Shown here in pieces: positions 11,294 through 22,501 of a DNA stretch of 64,000 bases. Where the stretch lies: NCBI GenBank assembly GCA_037962975.1, contig CM075676.1:96232001-96296000 (forward strand). Reading direction: 5' to 3'. The stretch comes from Clitoria ternatea (taxonomy: Eukaryota > Streptophyta > Magnoliopsida > Fabales > Fabaceae). Under the pieces are notes generated by a model, which searched no databases, was not told the DNA's origin, and was given only the letters and a program-made list of their open reading frames with translations. The position numbers were made by a program, and so were the translations under genes. The stretch's first letter is position 1. Every line of letters starts with the position of its first letter.

Positions 11294-14200
11294 ATGAAGT
11301 TTCTGAGCTTAGTGGGGAATTCCTTTGGATGTTCTGCATCCGGGGAGCGCTTAGTTTCTGCAGCAAGAGATGGAGATATTCAAGAGGCCAAGGCCTTATT
11401 GGAATATAACCCTCGTCTTGCAAGGTATTCCACTTTTGGAGTTCGCAATTCCCCCTTGCATTACTCTTCAGCTCATGGTCACCATGAGGTACTTATTACT
11501 TGATTCAATGCCATTGTTCTTTCTTTTATAACTCTATATTTCCTTTTTAATATACATCTATTGTGTTTTCCATTGATGTAGATAGTGTATCTTTTGCTTG
11601 AGTCCGGCGTTGATATCAATCTCAGGAATTATCGTGGTCAGGTAATCCCATATTATTTCCCTTCCTTAAATTCAATTGTTTGTCTCATCACATGAAAAAT
11701 TGCAACTCAATCTAGCAACACACTGTTAAGTGTTATGTAAAAAGCTGCAATTTTTCTTGTTTTGTATATGAAATGCTTTAAAGTGTCTTTTTTTTTCTTA
11801 ACTTCGTTACTTACTTCATGGTTTACACAATTAACAGACTGCGTTGATGCAAGCTTGTCAACATGGTCACTGGGAGGTGGTTCAGACTCTGATGATTTTT
11901 CAAGCAAATGTATGATTGTTACTACTACCAACCAATTTTGTGTATATATATTTTAACAAGATCACATAAACATCAATTCTTAGGTGGAATGAGTTGGAAA
12001 ACATTGGCTGTTAAATTGAATTGCAGATTCATAAAGCAGATTATTTAAATGGAGGTACTGCCCTCCACTTGGCTGCTTTGAATGGCCATACCAGGTGCAT
12101 TCGGCTTCTCCTGGCAGACTATATACCCAGCATCCCTGACTTTTGGAATATGTTACAGTCAAATGATCATAAATCAAGCTCAGAATTTGACCAAAGGTAC
12201 ACTCTCACTCTAAGGTCCTGTTGCAATCTTCCGTTATAAACTGTTGCAATGCAATGTGTTAATTTTGTCTTTGAATGGTTGTGTATAAAGTGGTCTTTAT
12301 GAGGTGGTCAACAGAACTGCTGATGGAGGCATCACTGCTCTGCATATGGCGGCATTAAATGGGCATGTTGAAAGTGTGCAGTTACTCTTGGACTTGGGAG
12401 CTTCTATCTCTGAGGTTACTGTGGAGGATGGAACTACCATTGATTTAATTGGTAATTATTTGACATTTTCTAGTTCATGTGATAAATTGGTGTCAAAAAT
12501 TTGCTATAGAAAGTCAGCACTTATTGTATATAATTAGATTAAACTTTCTAATTATGCTATCCTTTGATTGTTTCCGTATTTGTGTCTCCTACATTTTTTT
12601 AAAAGAATTGCATGTCTGTAAGACAACCTGATTAGTTCTTATTTATATTGTTCAACATTTTCATTTCTGGTTTCCGAAAGTATACAGGGATGTGCTAAAT
12701 AAGCAGGCAAAAATTTCAGAATGTAAGTTTTTTTACAATTGATTGGTAGAACAAAAACTTGAGTGACTGGAACTCAACCGCAACTCTTTTATATTCTAAT
12801 TCTGTGATTGTTGAACACTTGAACTCTCCTCCTGTAGCTTGAAAGTGAGCTGAAAATGATCTTTACCCACTTTCTATCCTCTACCAAGCAAGAAGGACCA
12901 TGGAGTAAAAATCAAAACCTTTCCATCTCACTCCATGTCATTTTCCTCTTTTTCTATTAAGCTTAGCCTTGTGTGTTTCTACCAACTTCATCACTTTTTA
13001 AACCTCATCAGTGTGGTTGTGCGTCAGTTTCAAATACTTGTTTGTTTTTCGAATTCAATCAGATAGAGATTTGATCTTGATGTCCTTCTTTTCTACTAAA
13101 CAAAAGAAAATTTTCAATGGCTATTTGCTCAAAGTCTTGATGTTGAAAGAGTCATAGTGTAAAAGGTATTAAGAGATTTGAACATAATGCATCCGGTACG
13201 CTTGGGCTAAATTTATTTAGTGTCACCTCCAGTAACTGCTGTCCATCCTTATTTTTAGGTTCTGGAAGCTCTCCACTCCATTATGCTGCATGTGGTGGAA
13301 ATGCACAATGCTGTCAAGTGTGTTTTTCTATTCTCCTTTAGAAGATAAATGTACTTTTGGAATTGAAAATATATTATTCTTCCATACGAACATGCATATT
13401 GAAGTTCACTTTTTTTTTGTGTGTTATTTGTTTGGATCAGCTTTTGATTGCCAAGGGTGCCAATCTGTCTGCTGAGAATGCAAACGGGTATGTGCCAACA
13501 TTTCTGTAAGACTCTTGATGCGTGGTGAATTTATCCAATTTACTTCCTGGAACGGCAAACATGTAAATAGTTTGGTCTTTATAGTTGGTAGGAAATATAT
13601 TACTCTAGAGGGAACCAAATAAATCCCTGATCCCCTGCCCCCTAATTATGAAAAATGTTCTAGCTCCCTGCTTTTGACCAGAAACTTGATTTATTCCTGA
13701 TACTTTTGGATTCAGAGTATCCAATGTTTCTGGCCTTTGGGTGGCCTTTTTGTGAAGTTATGCTCTAATAATTAGCCTTTATCCTTTCTTCTGTGTTTTA
13801 CAAATAATAGTTGGAATAATGCATTGCTTATCACCTTTAAGTTTAAAACTTTAAACCCCATTTTTCCATCAGTATACTTGCAAGTGCCTGCCTGCCTGTT
13901 TTTTTTTTTCAAATTACAATTTGCACTCTTTTCAAGAATCTTTTGGTGTTTGCTGGTCTAATTGCAATGAATGAAAACCAACTACTTGTTTTGGATGAGT
14001 TAAAACTTAACTTTTTGTAACTTTTGTTTTGAAGATGGACTCCCTTGATGGTTGCTCGTTCATGGCATAGAAACTGGCTTGAGGACATCTTAAAAAGACC
14101 TCCTGAAGACTCCTTACAAGTTCTTCCTTCTCCATATATATCTCTTCCACTAATGAGCATTATCACAATTGCAAGGTATACAACATTGGAACCATCCTCT

Positions 14201-15142
14201 ACCAATTCAACCAATTTCTTCATATCAATTTGATATTGACTGCTATCTCCTTTGCAACCCCCCTCCCCCCGGGAGAATCAACTGAAAATTTATGTTTTCC
14301 CAGTAACTAACATAAATTGATTTCAATAGTTTAACCTCTAATTGGGATATTTCAATGGCCACTGACATTACTCCTCCACTCTTTTTGTTTCTCTTGTGAT
14401 AATCTAACAGAGAATGTGGATGGAAAACAAATGAATTATCACCAACATGCTTAGATCCATGTGCTGTTTGTTTGGAAAGAAAATGCATGGTCGCTGTAGA
14501 AGGTATACACCTGTTAAATTGAGAAGCGCACCTGTTCTTCCTTAGTATAAATGCCAGATACACATTATGTAAATTTTATATACTCTATCATAGGGGCATA
14601 TAATGACAATGCATGCAGGTTGTGACCACGAGTTCTGCACACAATGTGCCTTATATCTTTGTTCTACAAACTCAATCTCAACAAGCACACATGGCCCCCC
14701 AGGTTCAATTGCATGCCCTCTATGCAGGCACGGCATAGTGTCATTTGCGAAGCTTCCAGAGACAAGACCACCAAAGAAGGAAATGCAAAGGACAACAAAC
14801 TTGTCCCTATCATTTTGCACATGCTCAAGTGAGGTGCTAGGAGACACGAGTGACATGACCACCCCATTTTGCAAACCAGCTTCTTCCAGAGGATCCAAAA
14901 GTTCCCCCTCAAGATTTCAGTCCATGAGCTGCCAGAGGTTCTCCTCATTCAATCCCAGACTGTGCCTGGGAGCAGAAGTTAGCCCTTCCTTGGTCCCTTG
15001 CAACGCCAGCAGAAACCTTAGAAACCATATGACAAGATGTTCTGGTTCTGGTTTTAGGCGATCATCTTCTCAGACTGAGAGAAGGAAGGCCTCATGGTTT
15101 TGTTCCCTCAATCAATCCGTTGCCACAGGCAACGGATTCTGA
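11294..15142 (+). CDS. XBAT32: Ankyrin-repeat RING E3 ubiquitin ligase, XBAT32 type
   Basis: Ten exons with GT-AG introns join in frame: 11294-11488, 11582-11641, 11838-11909, 12027-12196, 12291-12451, 13259-13317, 13441-13487, 14035-14175, 14411-14502, 14619-15142. They give 506 aa, close to Arabidopsis XBAT32. The N-terminus MKFLSLVGNSFGCSASGERL is typical of the family and fixes the start. Ankyrin repeats fill about residues 15-265 (SPLHYSSAHGHHE, TALMQACQHGHWE, TALHLAALNGHTR, TALHMAALNGHVE, SPLHYAACGGNAQ). A RING finger follows, with Cys319, Cys322, Cys334, His336, Cys339, Cys342, Cys365 and Cys368 (CAVC, CDHEFCTQC, CPLC), and then a Ser-rich tail. In Arabidopsis XBAT32 ubiquitinates the ethylene-synthesis enzymes ACS4 and ACS7 and promotes lateral roots; the same role here is inferred from similarity. 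No break is seen. The related XBAT33, XBAT34 and XBAT35 are less likely given the first 20 residues. Confidence 0.92.
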
Positions 15143-15330
15143 TTACATTTTGCCACTTTTCATGCTTTTCATTTATATATCACACCAATATTAGCAGCAT
15201 GCAACATTTTACTCATCATTCCAAATATCATCCACTGTTGACAAGTTTGCTTGTAAATACCCAAGCCCAATTGTTCAGCTTGGACAAGCATTTCATTTTA
15301 GGCAACAAATTTCACAACACAATTTCTTTT

Positions 15331-15375
15331 ATATACATATATATATTATATATATATATATACACACATATATGA
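15331..15375. repeat. (TA)n microsatellite
   Basis: Runs of TATATA interrupted by CA lie downstream of the XBAT32 stop, probably in or just after its 3' untranslated region. Confidence 0.85.
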
Positions 15376-16329
15376 TATATGTACTTGCAGATTTTCAAAA
15401 CATGGAATCTGTGCGAATTAATCTATGTTGAAATTCGTGGGTCTTGATTACCAAACAGCAACCGATAAACTTATTCAAGGTTTATATTATAAAAAAGACC
15501 AAGGAAAATCCAATGGTTTATTTAAATTTTACATAATACCGGGATGTAGCTCAATTGATATGATTCAACTTATGAATTGTTGTAAATTTTCAGACACACC
15601 GTTTGACTCATACCAAAACCTAGAAAAAAAATTATGCATAGTGCCGCAGATACTTTTTGAAATTTTGGATAAGTAGTCCTACGGTTTGCACATGGAGAAG
15701 TCGCAGGTGATGTTAGGCACACGTCACAAATTCATTATAGTTGGCTAAGAGGTCAGAAGTTCAGAACCTAAACACTAACAGCATTGATGCCTTAATTCAA
15801 TTTCCAGGAAAACAATAAATCAGTGCCAGCAGGGCCTTAGTGGGCAATTGGACCCACAATCTCACGTGCAAACTCTTATTATCACCACTCGGTAGCCCCT
15901 CTTCACAAAAATTATTGCCACCAAAAACAAAATTAAGCTCAACATGTTTCAAGTTTGCCATGCTCCAGTTTTGGCCTTATTTTATTCAAGTAATCATTTA
16001 TATAATTCCACCTTTCACTGCTCATCGTTATTATTATGCCCAAGCTGAAGCTTGTTCTAAAGTTAAGGCGACTCATTCTTTTCCCAATGTTAAGTATTCA
16101 ATTCATTTTTAAGGTATCACAGAAACTTGACCAAATATAGAATAATCCTTTTCGTTTGAAATAAACTCATAAATCAGAAAAACAATCTGCAGCGGGCATT
16201 TAACTTGAAAACTATGAACTAGAATTGAAATACATAACATAGTGCAGCATCTGCTCCAACATAACATTAACAATATAGAGAGGAAGATTACAAGAGAGAT
16301 ATATCATGTATGTGTAAACTTCATACACC
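15376..16329. other. Intergenic DNA between XBAT32 and TAS3
   Basis: Nothing certain. An 83-codon frame at 15425-15676 (+) begins MLKFVGLDYQTATDKLIQGL and shows no known motif; a 90-codon frame at 15840-16112 looks accidental. The left part may hold the XBAT32 3' untranslated region and the right part the 3' end of the TAS3 transcript. Confidence 0.5.
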
Positions 16330-16389
16330 ATCATATATACAATAACAAAGTCTACAGGAAAACATAACTAAATGTCGGGAGTCAAACTC

Positions 16390-16410
16390 AAGCTCAGGAG
16401 GAATAGTTAA
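16390..16410 (-). promoter_or_regulatory. 3' miR390 cleavage site of TAS3
   Basis: The minus strand reads TTAACTATTCC then TCCTGAGCTT. Pairing with miR390 is complete from miRNA position 1 to 17 apart from a G:U at 13; positions 18-21 do not pair. The centre is fully paired, so cleavage opposite positions 10/11, between 16400 and 16399, is expected. This sets the phase for the siRNAs. Confidence 0.9.
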
Positions 16411-16504
16411 AAATAATTAAGATGGGTGCAGGAGACATGATGAGAGGAAATATTTTTTTTACGAAAAAAATAAAAAATGATAATAAAAATCAAATAAATA
16501 TAAA

Positions 16505-16525
16505 AAAGTCTTGCAAGGTCAAGAA
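16505..16525 (-). ncRNA. tasiARF small RNA, phase 5'D6(+)
   Basis: The minus strand starts TTCTTGACCTTGCAAGAC, the conserved tasiARF core. The + strand equivalent GTCTTGCAAGGTCAAGAA is the target motif conserved in ARF2, ARF3 and ARF4 genes. Compared with the commonest tasiARF it has C instead of U at base 13, which would pair directly with the usual G in the target, and U at base 19, leaving a G:U pair. It lies exactly in the sixth 21-nt register from the 3' miR390 cut. Confidence 0.93.
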
Positions 16526-16566
16526 AAAAATAAACAAAGAAAAAAAAAATATTTGATAAAAAAAAA

Positions 16567-16587
16567 AAGCTCAGTTAGGATATCGCC
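16567..16587 (-). promoter_or_regulatory. 5' miR390 site of TAS3, non-cleavable type
   Basis: The minus strand reads GGCGATATCC then TAACTGAGCTT. Against miR390 (from memory) all bases pair except opposite miRNA positions 9, 10, 11 and 17. Mismatches in the centre are the mark of the 5' TAS3 site, which binds AGO7-miR390 but is not cut. Confidence 0.9.
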
Positions 16588-16596
16588 GTCAAAAGT

Positions 16597-16802
16597 CTAC
16601 CTCATATTTTTCATTGTCCATATCCTGCTGTAGAGAAAGGCAAGGAATGTCGTTGCATTACAGATAAACAACAGTAGGAGATGGTTGATGCCATTTGAGA
16701 GAGATTGTTGGAGGAAAAGCATATTGAGAAAGAAGTGACAAGTTTTGTAAGGTAAGGACAAGGTAGGTGTGATATGATATAAATGGGCAAGTGTTGCTGC
16801 AT
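16597..16802 (-). other. Short reading frames ending just before the 5' miR390 site of TAS3
   Basis: Two overlapping frames could be translated from the TAS3 transcript. One starts at 16802 (MQQHLPIYIISH) and stops at 16613-16611, 23 nt before the 5' site. The other starts at 16722 (MLFLQQSLSNG) and stops at 16599-16597, 9 nt before it. In Arabidopsis TAS3a a short frame also ends just upstream of the miR390 site, and ribosomes stall there against AGO7-miR390. The peptides themselves are unlikely to matter. Confidence 0.5.
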
Positions 16803-16820
16803 GCAGAGAAGATAGATGGA

Positions 16821-16829
16821 GTTTATATA
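16821..16829 (-). promoter_or_regulatory. TATA box of TAS3
   Basis: The minus strand reads CACTATATAAACTCC. Transcription would start about 30 nt downstream, near 16790-16800, some 210 nt before the 5' miR390 site. A second weaker TATA-like sequence is at about 16936-16943, which would give a longer leader. Confidence 0.6.
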
Positions 16830-19800
16830 GTGAAAGGGGAAGGGGTAAATGAGGGAGTACTGACATTCCGAAAACGTTGTTGTTTCAGTGAAGTTTGAAG
16901 TAAAAAGGAAGAGTTTAGTGGACCCAAAAAACATGTGATATAAAAAACCTCTCCTTCCCCTCCTTTTTTTTTTTAAAAAAAAGTAATTAATCTAGTTTAT
17001 TCAAAATAATTATTAATAATCATAAAATATTGTTTTATTTTTATTAGCGGATATTAAAGGAGAAAGTGAGATGTTAGAACTTGTGTGGTTAGCTTCTTTT
17101 TCCCCCTTGGTTCTGTCTTTCTTCTTCTGTTGGTTCCAGCAGTGAGAAGTCCTGATAATAAAATGGCGACTGATTTGAGAGAAGAAAGGATAAAGTACAG
17201 TGCAGTAGTGACAAGCAACGTGACTTAACTTAACCATATATTTCTTTCCTCTGTTCTCTAATCTTTTACCTACTCACTCACGTAAATTCAAAAGCATATA
17301 TACCCAGCATGGGAATTCGGACTCTAATTTCCAAGAAAGGGAAACGAGTTAAAACAGTATGGGGGCCTGCAATCAATTCTCCCAGAGACACCGTGAAAGT
17401 ATGTTAACATCACACACATATACGGTCCAGTGCCAACTCTGTTCTATCTATAAAGACAAGAAAAACAAATTAACAGAAAACTAGACATCCTCTTCTTCTG
17501 ATCACCTCATTTTTACCCATACTTTTTTTGGTTAAACATGATTCTAACTTTTTATCCTAATTAAAATGAGTGTATTAAGTTCTGGAACAATATAAATACT
17601 CCAAATTGATCCTTGCATTGTGACATTTCTTTATTACTGATACACATTGTTTGATATCTAATTATAAAAGATGAGTTTGATCAAATGAGTCACTTAATAA
17701 CTTATATTGATTTGATATGCTCTTTAAAAATCTTTTAAATTTCTTTTAATCAACAAATTAAAAATTTACCTTTAAGCATTTTCTCAACTAAAAATCATAA
17801 AAGTCTTAATCAAACAATATATCATCAAACCTGGATTCTCCAGTCAGTTTCTGACCTGCTTGTTTCTCTATTCATATCACTGAACGGAGGTTTAAAAAAA
17901 AGATGGTTTTGGATTCGTTGGTCAAACATATAGTTTTTATTGTCTCAACCGGTATGAAATATCAATATTAACCTTTAAATTTTTTTATTTTTAATAACTT
18001 TATTTCCCCAACTACATACCAAACAGACACGTTTTTCTTCACGCATTCACGTACTTGTTACATTATAATCGTTGGATTAGATTTCATCTAGATAAATCCA
18101 GCTCCCATCACTCACAAGAACTCTGATTTCATTCCGGTCCCATGATTCCTATTCGTTAGCTATGTGAGTGAGAATTAAAATCAATTCTAAGACAAAGTTA
18201 AAGATTTAACTCTGTTTATTTGGCACGTTTATTTGCAAAGAATTTAGATATAACGCTATCTGGATAAGCTTATATAAACTGTAAAAGTGCTTTTAGAAAT
18301 ATTAAACGAGGTATTATGGAGTATTTCTTTTCATATTTACATGTCGAATATTATTTAAGTTCTTATATCGGGATAAGGGGAAAAAAATACTATATACAGT
18401 TTTACATATATTTCAACGATTTAATTACCTACAACTAATAATTCAAAAGTTAGTTAGTGGTAAAGTATATTGTTGATGTATATATTTATGCGAAGAATAA
18501 TAACTACATGCCATGCATGCACTAGGTACGTTCTTTACACACATGAAGTGTGCACTTATTTCTTGGCAATGTAAACATACTCCAATCGATATTTTGTCCA
18601 TGGACTTAGTTAATAATATAATAAGTTTTCGAACTAAAATAGAGTCTCGTAATGAAATGTTATTATAAATGCTACGCATGCATTCATCGGCCGGCAGTTC
18701 TACTCACATATGAAATGTTACTTAACACACTATCGTCACTGGCTTATGTTATAAAAAGAAAGATATTTTAATAACTACAAGTTAAAAGATATCATATACA
18801 TGGACTCGTTGATATCATAGTTATATTCATATTATGAGTTCCAAAGCTTTAATTTATTGATGATGAAGATTCTGACAAACACAATTACTTTATACCTACA
18901 CATATAATTTCATTCTTTTGAAGAATTTAAATACTACTACCGTCATTACTACTACGTTATTTATATTATTTTATATATTATTATTATATATTTAATTATA
19001 GTTTATTTTTTCTAGTTATGAAAGTAGTCAAGGTAAACATAATAATTTTCTCAAGTTTTCTTAGCAAACTTTGGTAAAAAAAATACTTAACAAAGAGGAA
19101 TTTTTCTCAAAGTTTTACATTCTGATAAGATGAAAACAACCAAACATAGATACCATGAGAATATTAAAAAAAAAATCTCAAAAGAAAACTTTCTAATACT
19201 TTCATACAAAACGAACACAATGTTACAGTTTTCAGCCATAAGACTGCATGAAAATAAGGTGAGTACAATTTATAAATTCCTCGATACCGCGGCTACGAAG
19301 AGTGTCAACCGTTAGATTATGATAGACGGTCCCGGAACAACAGGTAACAAGGGAAATAGATCTGAAATTGTTCCATGCTTATTCTTAATCAAAGTATCAA
19401 ACCATATCTTAAAACATTTTTCTTTTTCCATTTCTCATTCTTCTCATCCTACTATTACTCATTTTTGTTTATTTGTGAGCTCTTAACTCTTAACAGCAAG
19501 CATTTTAGTGAGGCAGTGATAAGTTGTCCTGTCAAATGGATTTTTTTCACCCTTTGTCAAATGTGAATACTTGTTTCATTCCTAATTTCGCTAACTGAAA
19601 ATTGTTGTAATGTTTGCCTGTCATTTTTTATTGGAGATCTGGGCTGGTTATTTTTCACCTTTTTGCCAAGATGAAAAATTCCCACATGGAAAGTTCTATG
19701 CTTTTCCAATGTCTGTGGTCTTCTGGAAAACATAGAGGGAAAGGGAAAGAGAAACTTAATTCTGGAAAATAATTCCTTGCCCTTCGAATTCATTATATAT

Positions 19801-20289
19801 TGAACTCTCCATGTTTCCGCAGAGAGACTTGTGAAAAGTAAAAAAATTATCCTTTGATTTAATTTTCAATGCAAGCCTGAGATGGGGTGTTTTCTAACAA
19901 GTGAAAGATAGAAAGAGGGTTTTCACTTGTCGAAGGTTTTTATGCGTGCCACATCTTCATAGGTAAATGGAATACTCAAAAGTCAAAACTATGATATATT
20001 AGCAAATTACAAATTTAATAAACCTGTTGTAACAAGTCCTTTGGTTACGATAAATACAAGAGTCCCATTAAGGTATGGAACATGCACCGGTACAGTTCTA
20101 TTGCACCATACCTCGTTAGAAAAATTATTTTTACAATTAAAAAATAAGAAATGTAAAATGATTTTAACAACATCACAGAAACCAACGCCTGCTCTTTCTG
20201 CCCAGAATCCAAATATCATATTCTATTTTTGTTCAAGTTATTTCTTTCCCCCATATAAAAGAAGTATTTCTTTCTATTATTCTTTTATT

Positions 20290-20323
<34 letters not shown>

Positions 20324-21687
20324 TTCTCAATATCATTATTCTTTTAATACAATTTAAACAAAATATATACATCATCTAAATAACTTTTTTTCAAAACTAT
20401 ATCCAAACATAAAAATAAATTCTAACATCAAAGTTGCTTTCAAATACATGATCTCTTTCTAATACAATCCTGCTTTTATGAAGACTTTACTAATCACTCC
20501 ATGAAATAAATATATTTATTTTAATATATTAAAATTTGTTTATTTATAATATAAATTTCCTATACTATATCTAAATTTATTTTCTTAAATATAAACTAAA
20601 AATGTATAATTAACATAAAAATTCATCATTTTTAAAATAATAATTATTTGAGATAAATTAAAATATTTCAAAAAACTGTAAGGTGTGCAAACCAAAAATA
20701 TTACAAGTAATATCTAAATAACATTCTTTTGTGTCATTTTATATTAATCAACTATTGCAACAACTAATTTTATCAAACACTTTCAATGTATCAGACTTTT
20801 CATATTTAAGTTTTTGTCTAATTTTGTCAGACATGCACCTAACAATTAAGGATATGTCTAATGTATACAACTTCACATAAAATAAAAAATAAAAAATATA
20901 TTTATATTTAAAAATATTGTTATATTTAAAAATATGTTAAATTTACCTAGAAAGTCATATATTCGTTGATGTTAATTTTAATTTTTTTATCATTTGCAAA
21001 ATTCTACATATTAAATAATCTTATTTAATAATTAATTTAATTACTATAAGTTACCGAAAATGATTTAACGTGAATTTTATAACTAATCTATTAACATCAT
21101 AATTTTAGTTCAAAAGAAAATTATGATTTTATTAAATATCAAATGTATCACAGAATGACAGGTATATTTTGTAACGTCCTGTCATACTTAATTTAAAATA
21201 GAGGTTTAAAGTTCAATTTAATAAATCTTACTTTAAATAACACAATTACTGTCAAAAATCCAAATAATAACATGAAAAAATTTTCCAACAAAAATTTCTA
21301 GGTACATTTTCCTTGCATAGGGTTCCATATTTTACATCTATCGAAAGTTATAAAGCTCTGATTGAGGCGAATCCAATTGGTACACCTCCACAACTCAATT
21401 ATCTACAAATGTTATGAAGAGATCGAAGGCCAATTATGCCCTTAAGATCACCCAATTCTCAAAAATATGAAACCAACCCGTATAGAATTTTCAACTTGAA
21501 CACCTTGTAGTATTTTGGGCACAACTTGAGCTATCAACCTCCGATTAAGGTGAATCTAAGGGGGAATGGTCTGTAACTCAATTACCTACAACTTTCGTAA
21601 AGAATATCAGCTAATTCAGCCTAAATGAGACGTAGTTTCAAAGACAAGTTGGTACTCAATTGTCAAAATTTTTTTAACTCAAGCAAA
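16830..21687. other. AT-rich intergenic DNA
   Basis: No gene recognised. It includes (TA)n at about 20284-20325, a small hairpin at 20071-20113 (AGGTATGG ... CCATACCT), and a possible old LTR start near 21168 (TGTAACGTCCTGTCA). From about 21660 the DNA holds phrases such as CTTGAGCGAAAATT, repeated with changes. Confidence 0.55.
17900..18031. mobile_element. Possible degraded Tourist-like MITE
   Basis: The left part (GTTTTGGATTCGTTGGTCAA) and right part (TTTCCCCAACTACATACC, then AAACAGACAC) resemble the two ends of the better-kept MITE at 60021-60196 (TTTGGTTGGTCAAACC and TTTCCCCAACTGGAAACC, then AAACGGACCC). The target duplication cannot be seen. Confidence 0.35.
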
Positions 21688-22501
21688 AAATTTTAGCTTA
21701 AGCGAAAACCCCATTTTAGTTTGAGCAAAAATTGTCTCGTGTGAACGAAAATGGTCTCGCTTGAGCGAAAATTTACCAAAATCCTCTCCTTTGGATTTGG
21801 CTTTTGCTTGAGTGAAATTTACCTAGAAACCAACCTCCATTTCACTCAAAATCTCACTCAAGCGAGATTGGGCTCGCTTGTGCAAGATTTGCAGCATTTT
21901 GGCCCTCGGGCCAACTTCCTTGCCCATTTGACCTTCGAACGATCATTTGTTAGTATTTTCTCTTAACTACTTAGGTGGCTAACCTTTGTGCCACATTGAT
22001 AATGACAAATAATCGCCAAGTGTAAGTCTTTTTAAAATGAGATAGATTGTTTACAATTTAAAAGCTTAACCATTGACAATAATTAAACCCCACACCTCTT
22101 AAAATCAAATTCCTCGCCCTCTGATCTCCACTTCCTCTCCCCACTTCTCTGGACCTCTTCTTCCAAAACATGTAGCCATCTCCACCTACCATAACCCACT
22201 ACCCTTCACCACACATAATCCCAATCCATTTCATTACAAAACCCCAAACCTAAAAGTCAATAGATCACAAACCAAAACCCATTCCACAACCTAAACCCCA
22301 CCCATTAATAGATTATGGTTGTTGCACATAGTGGTGGCAACGATTCTTAATTTATGTCAATGAAGATGGTGCTGTGTAAGTTTATTATGGCTCTATTGGT
22401 GGGTGATGCCTAATGATGGTGATTAAAAAAGGAGGGGAAATCATTTTTTATGTACTTCTAGCTTTGAGATATCTCTTGAAGTTCATTAGTTGGTTTGGTT
22501 T
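21688..22501. repeat. Tandem unit A, part 1 (before RT1)
   Basis: This corresponds to 50738-51530 in unit B with a few percent differences by eye. Shared landmarks are AGCTTAAGCGAAAA, GAGATTGGGCTCGCTT, TAGGTGGCTAACCTTTGTG and CCTCGCCCTCTGATCTCC. It continues, after removal of RT1, at 36018. It is non-coding; its nature is unknown. Confidence 0.85.

Larger units (their letters stand above)
16330..16800 (-). ncRNA. TAS3: TAS3 trans-acting siRNA precursor (tasiARF)
   Basis: Reading the minus strand: a TATA box (16829-16821), a 5' miR390 site (16587-16567) with central mismatches, one tasiARF (16525-16505) and a 3' miR390 site (16410-16390). If miR390 cuts opposite its bases 10/11, the 5' fragment ends at 16400. 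Counting 21-nt steps upstream gives D1 16400-16420 up to D6 16505-16525, which is exactly the tasiARF. In known TAS3 genes AGO7-miR390 binds both sites, only the 3' one is cut, and RDR6/DCL4 make phased siRNAs that silence ARF2, ARF3 and ARF4. A single tasiARF makes this the short TAS3 form. The transcript ends are estimates: the start from the TATA box, while the 3' end is not visible. The arrangement is too specific to be chance. Confidence 0.93.

Noticed and set aside
15425..15676. 83-codon frame downstream of XBAT32
   Set aside because: No recognised motif and probably beyond the XBAT32 transcript; kept only as a remark in the intergenic entry.
16390..16410. miR390 gene on the + strand (sequence starts AAGCTCAGGAGG)
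   Set aside because: No complementary strand is found nearby to make a miRNA hairpin, while the minus strand fits the 3' target site of TAS3 in phase with the tasiARF.
21168..21690. Start of an old Gypsy LTR (TGTAACGTCCTGTCA)
   Set aside because: No matching end, target duplication or internal region could be found; only the first bases look right.
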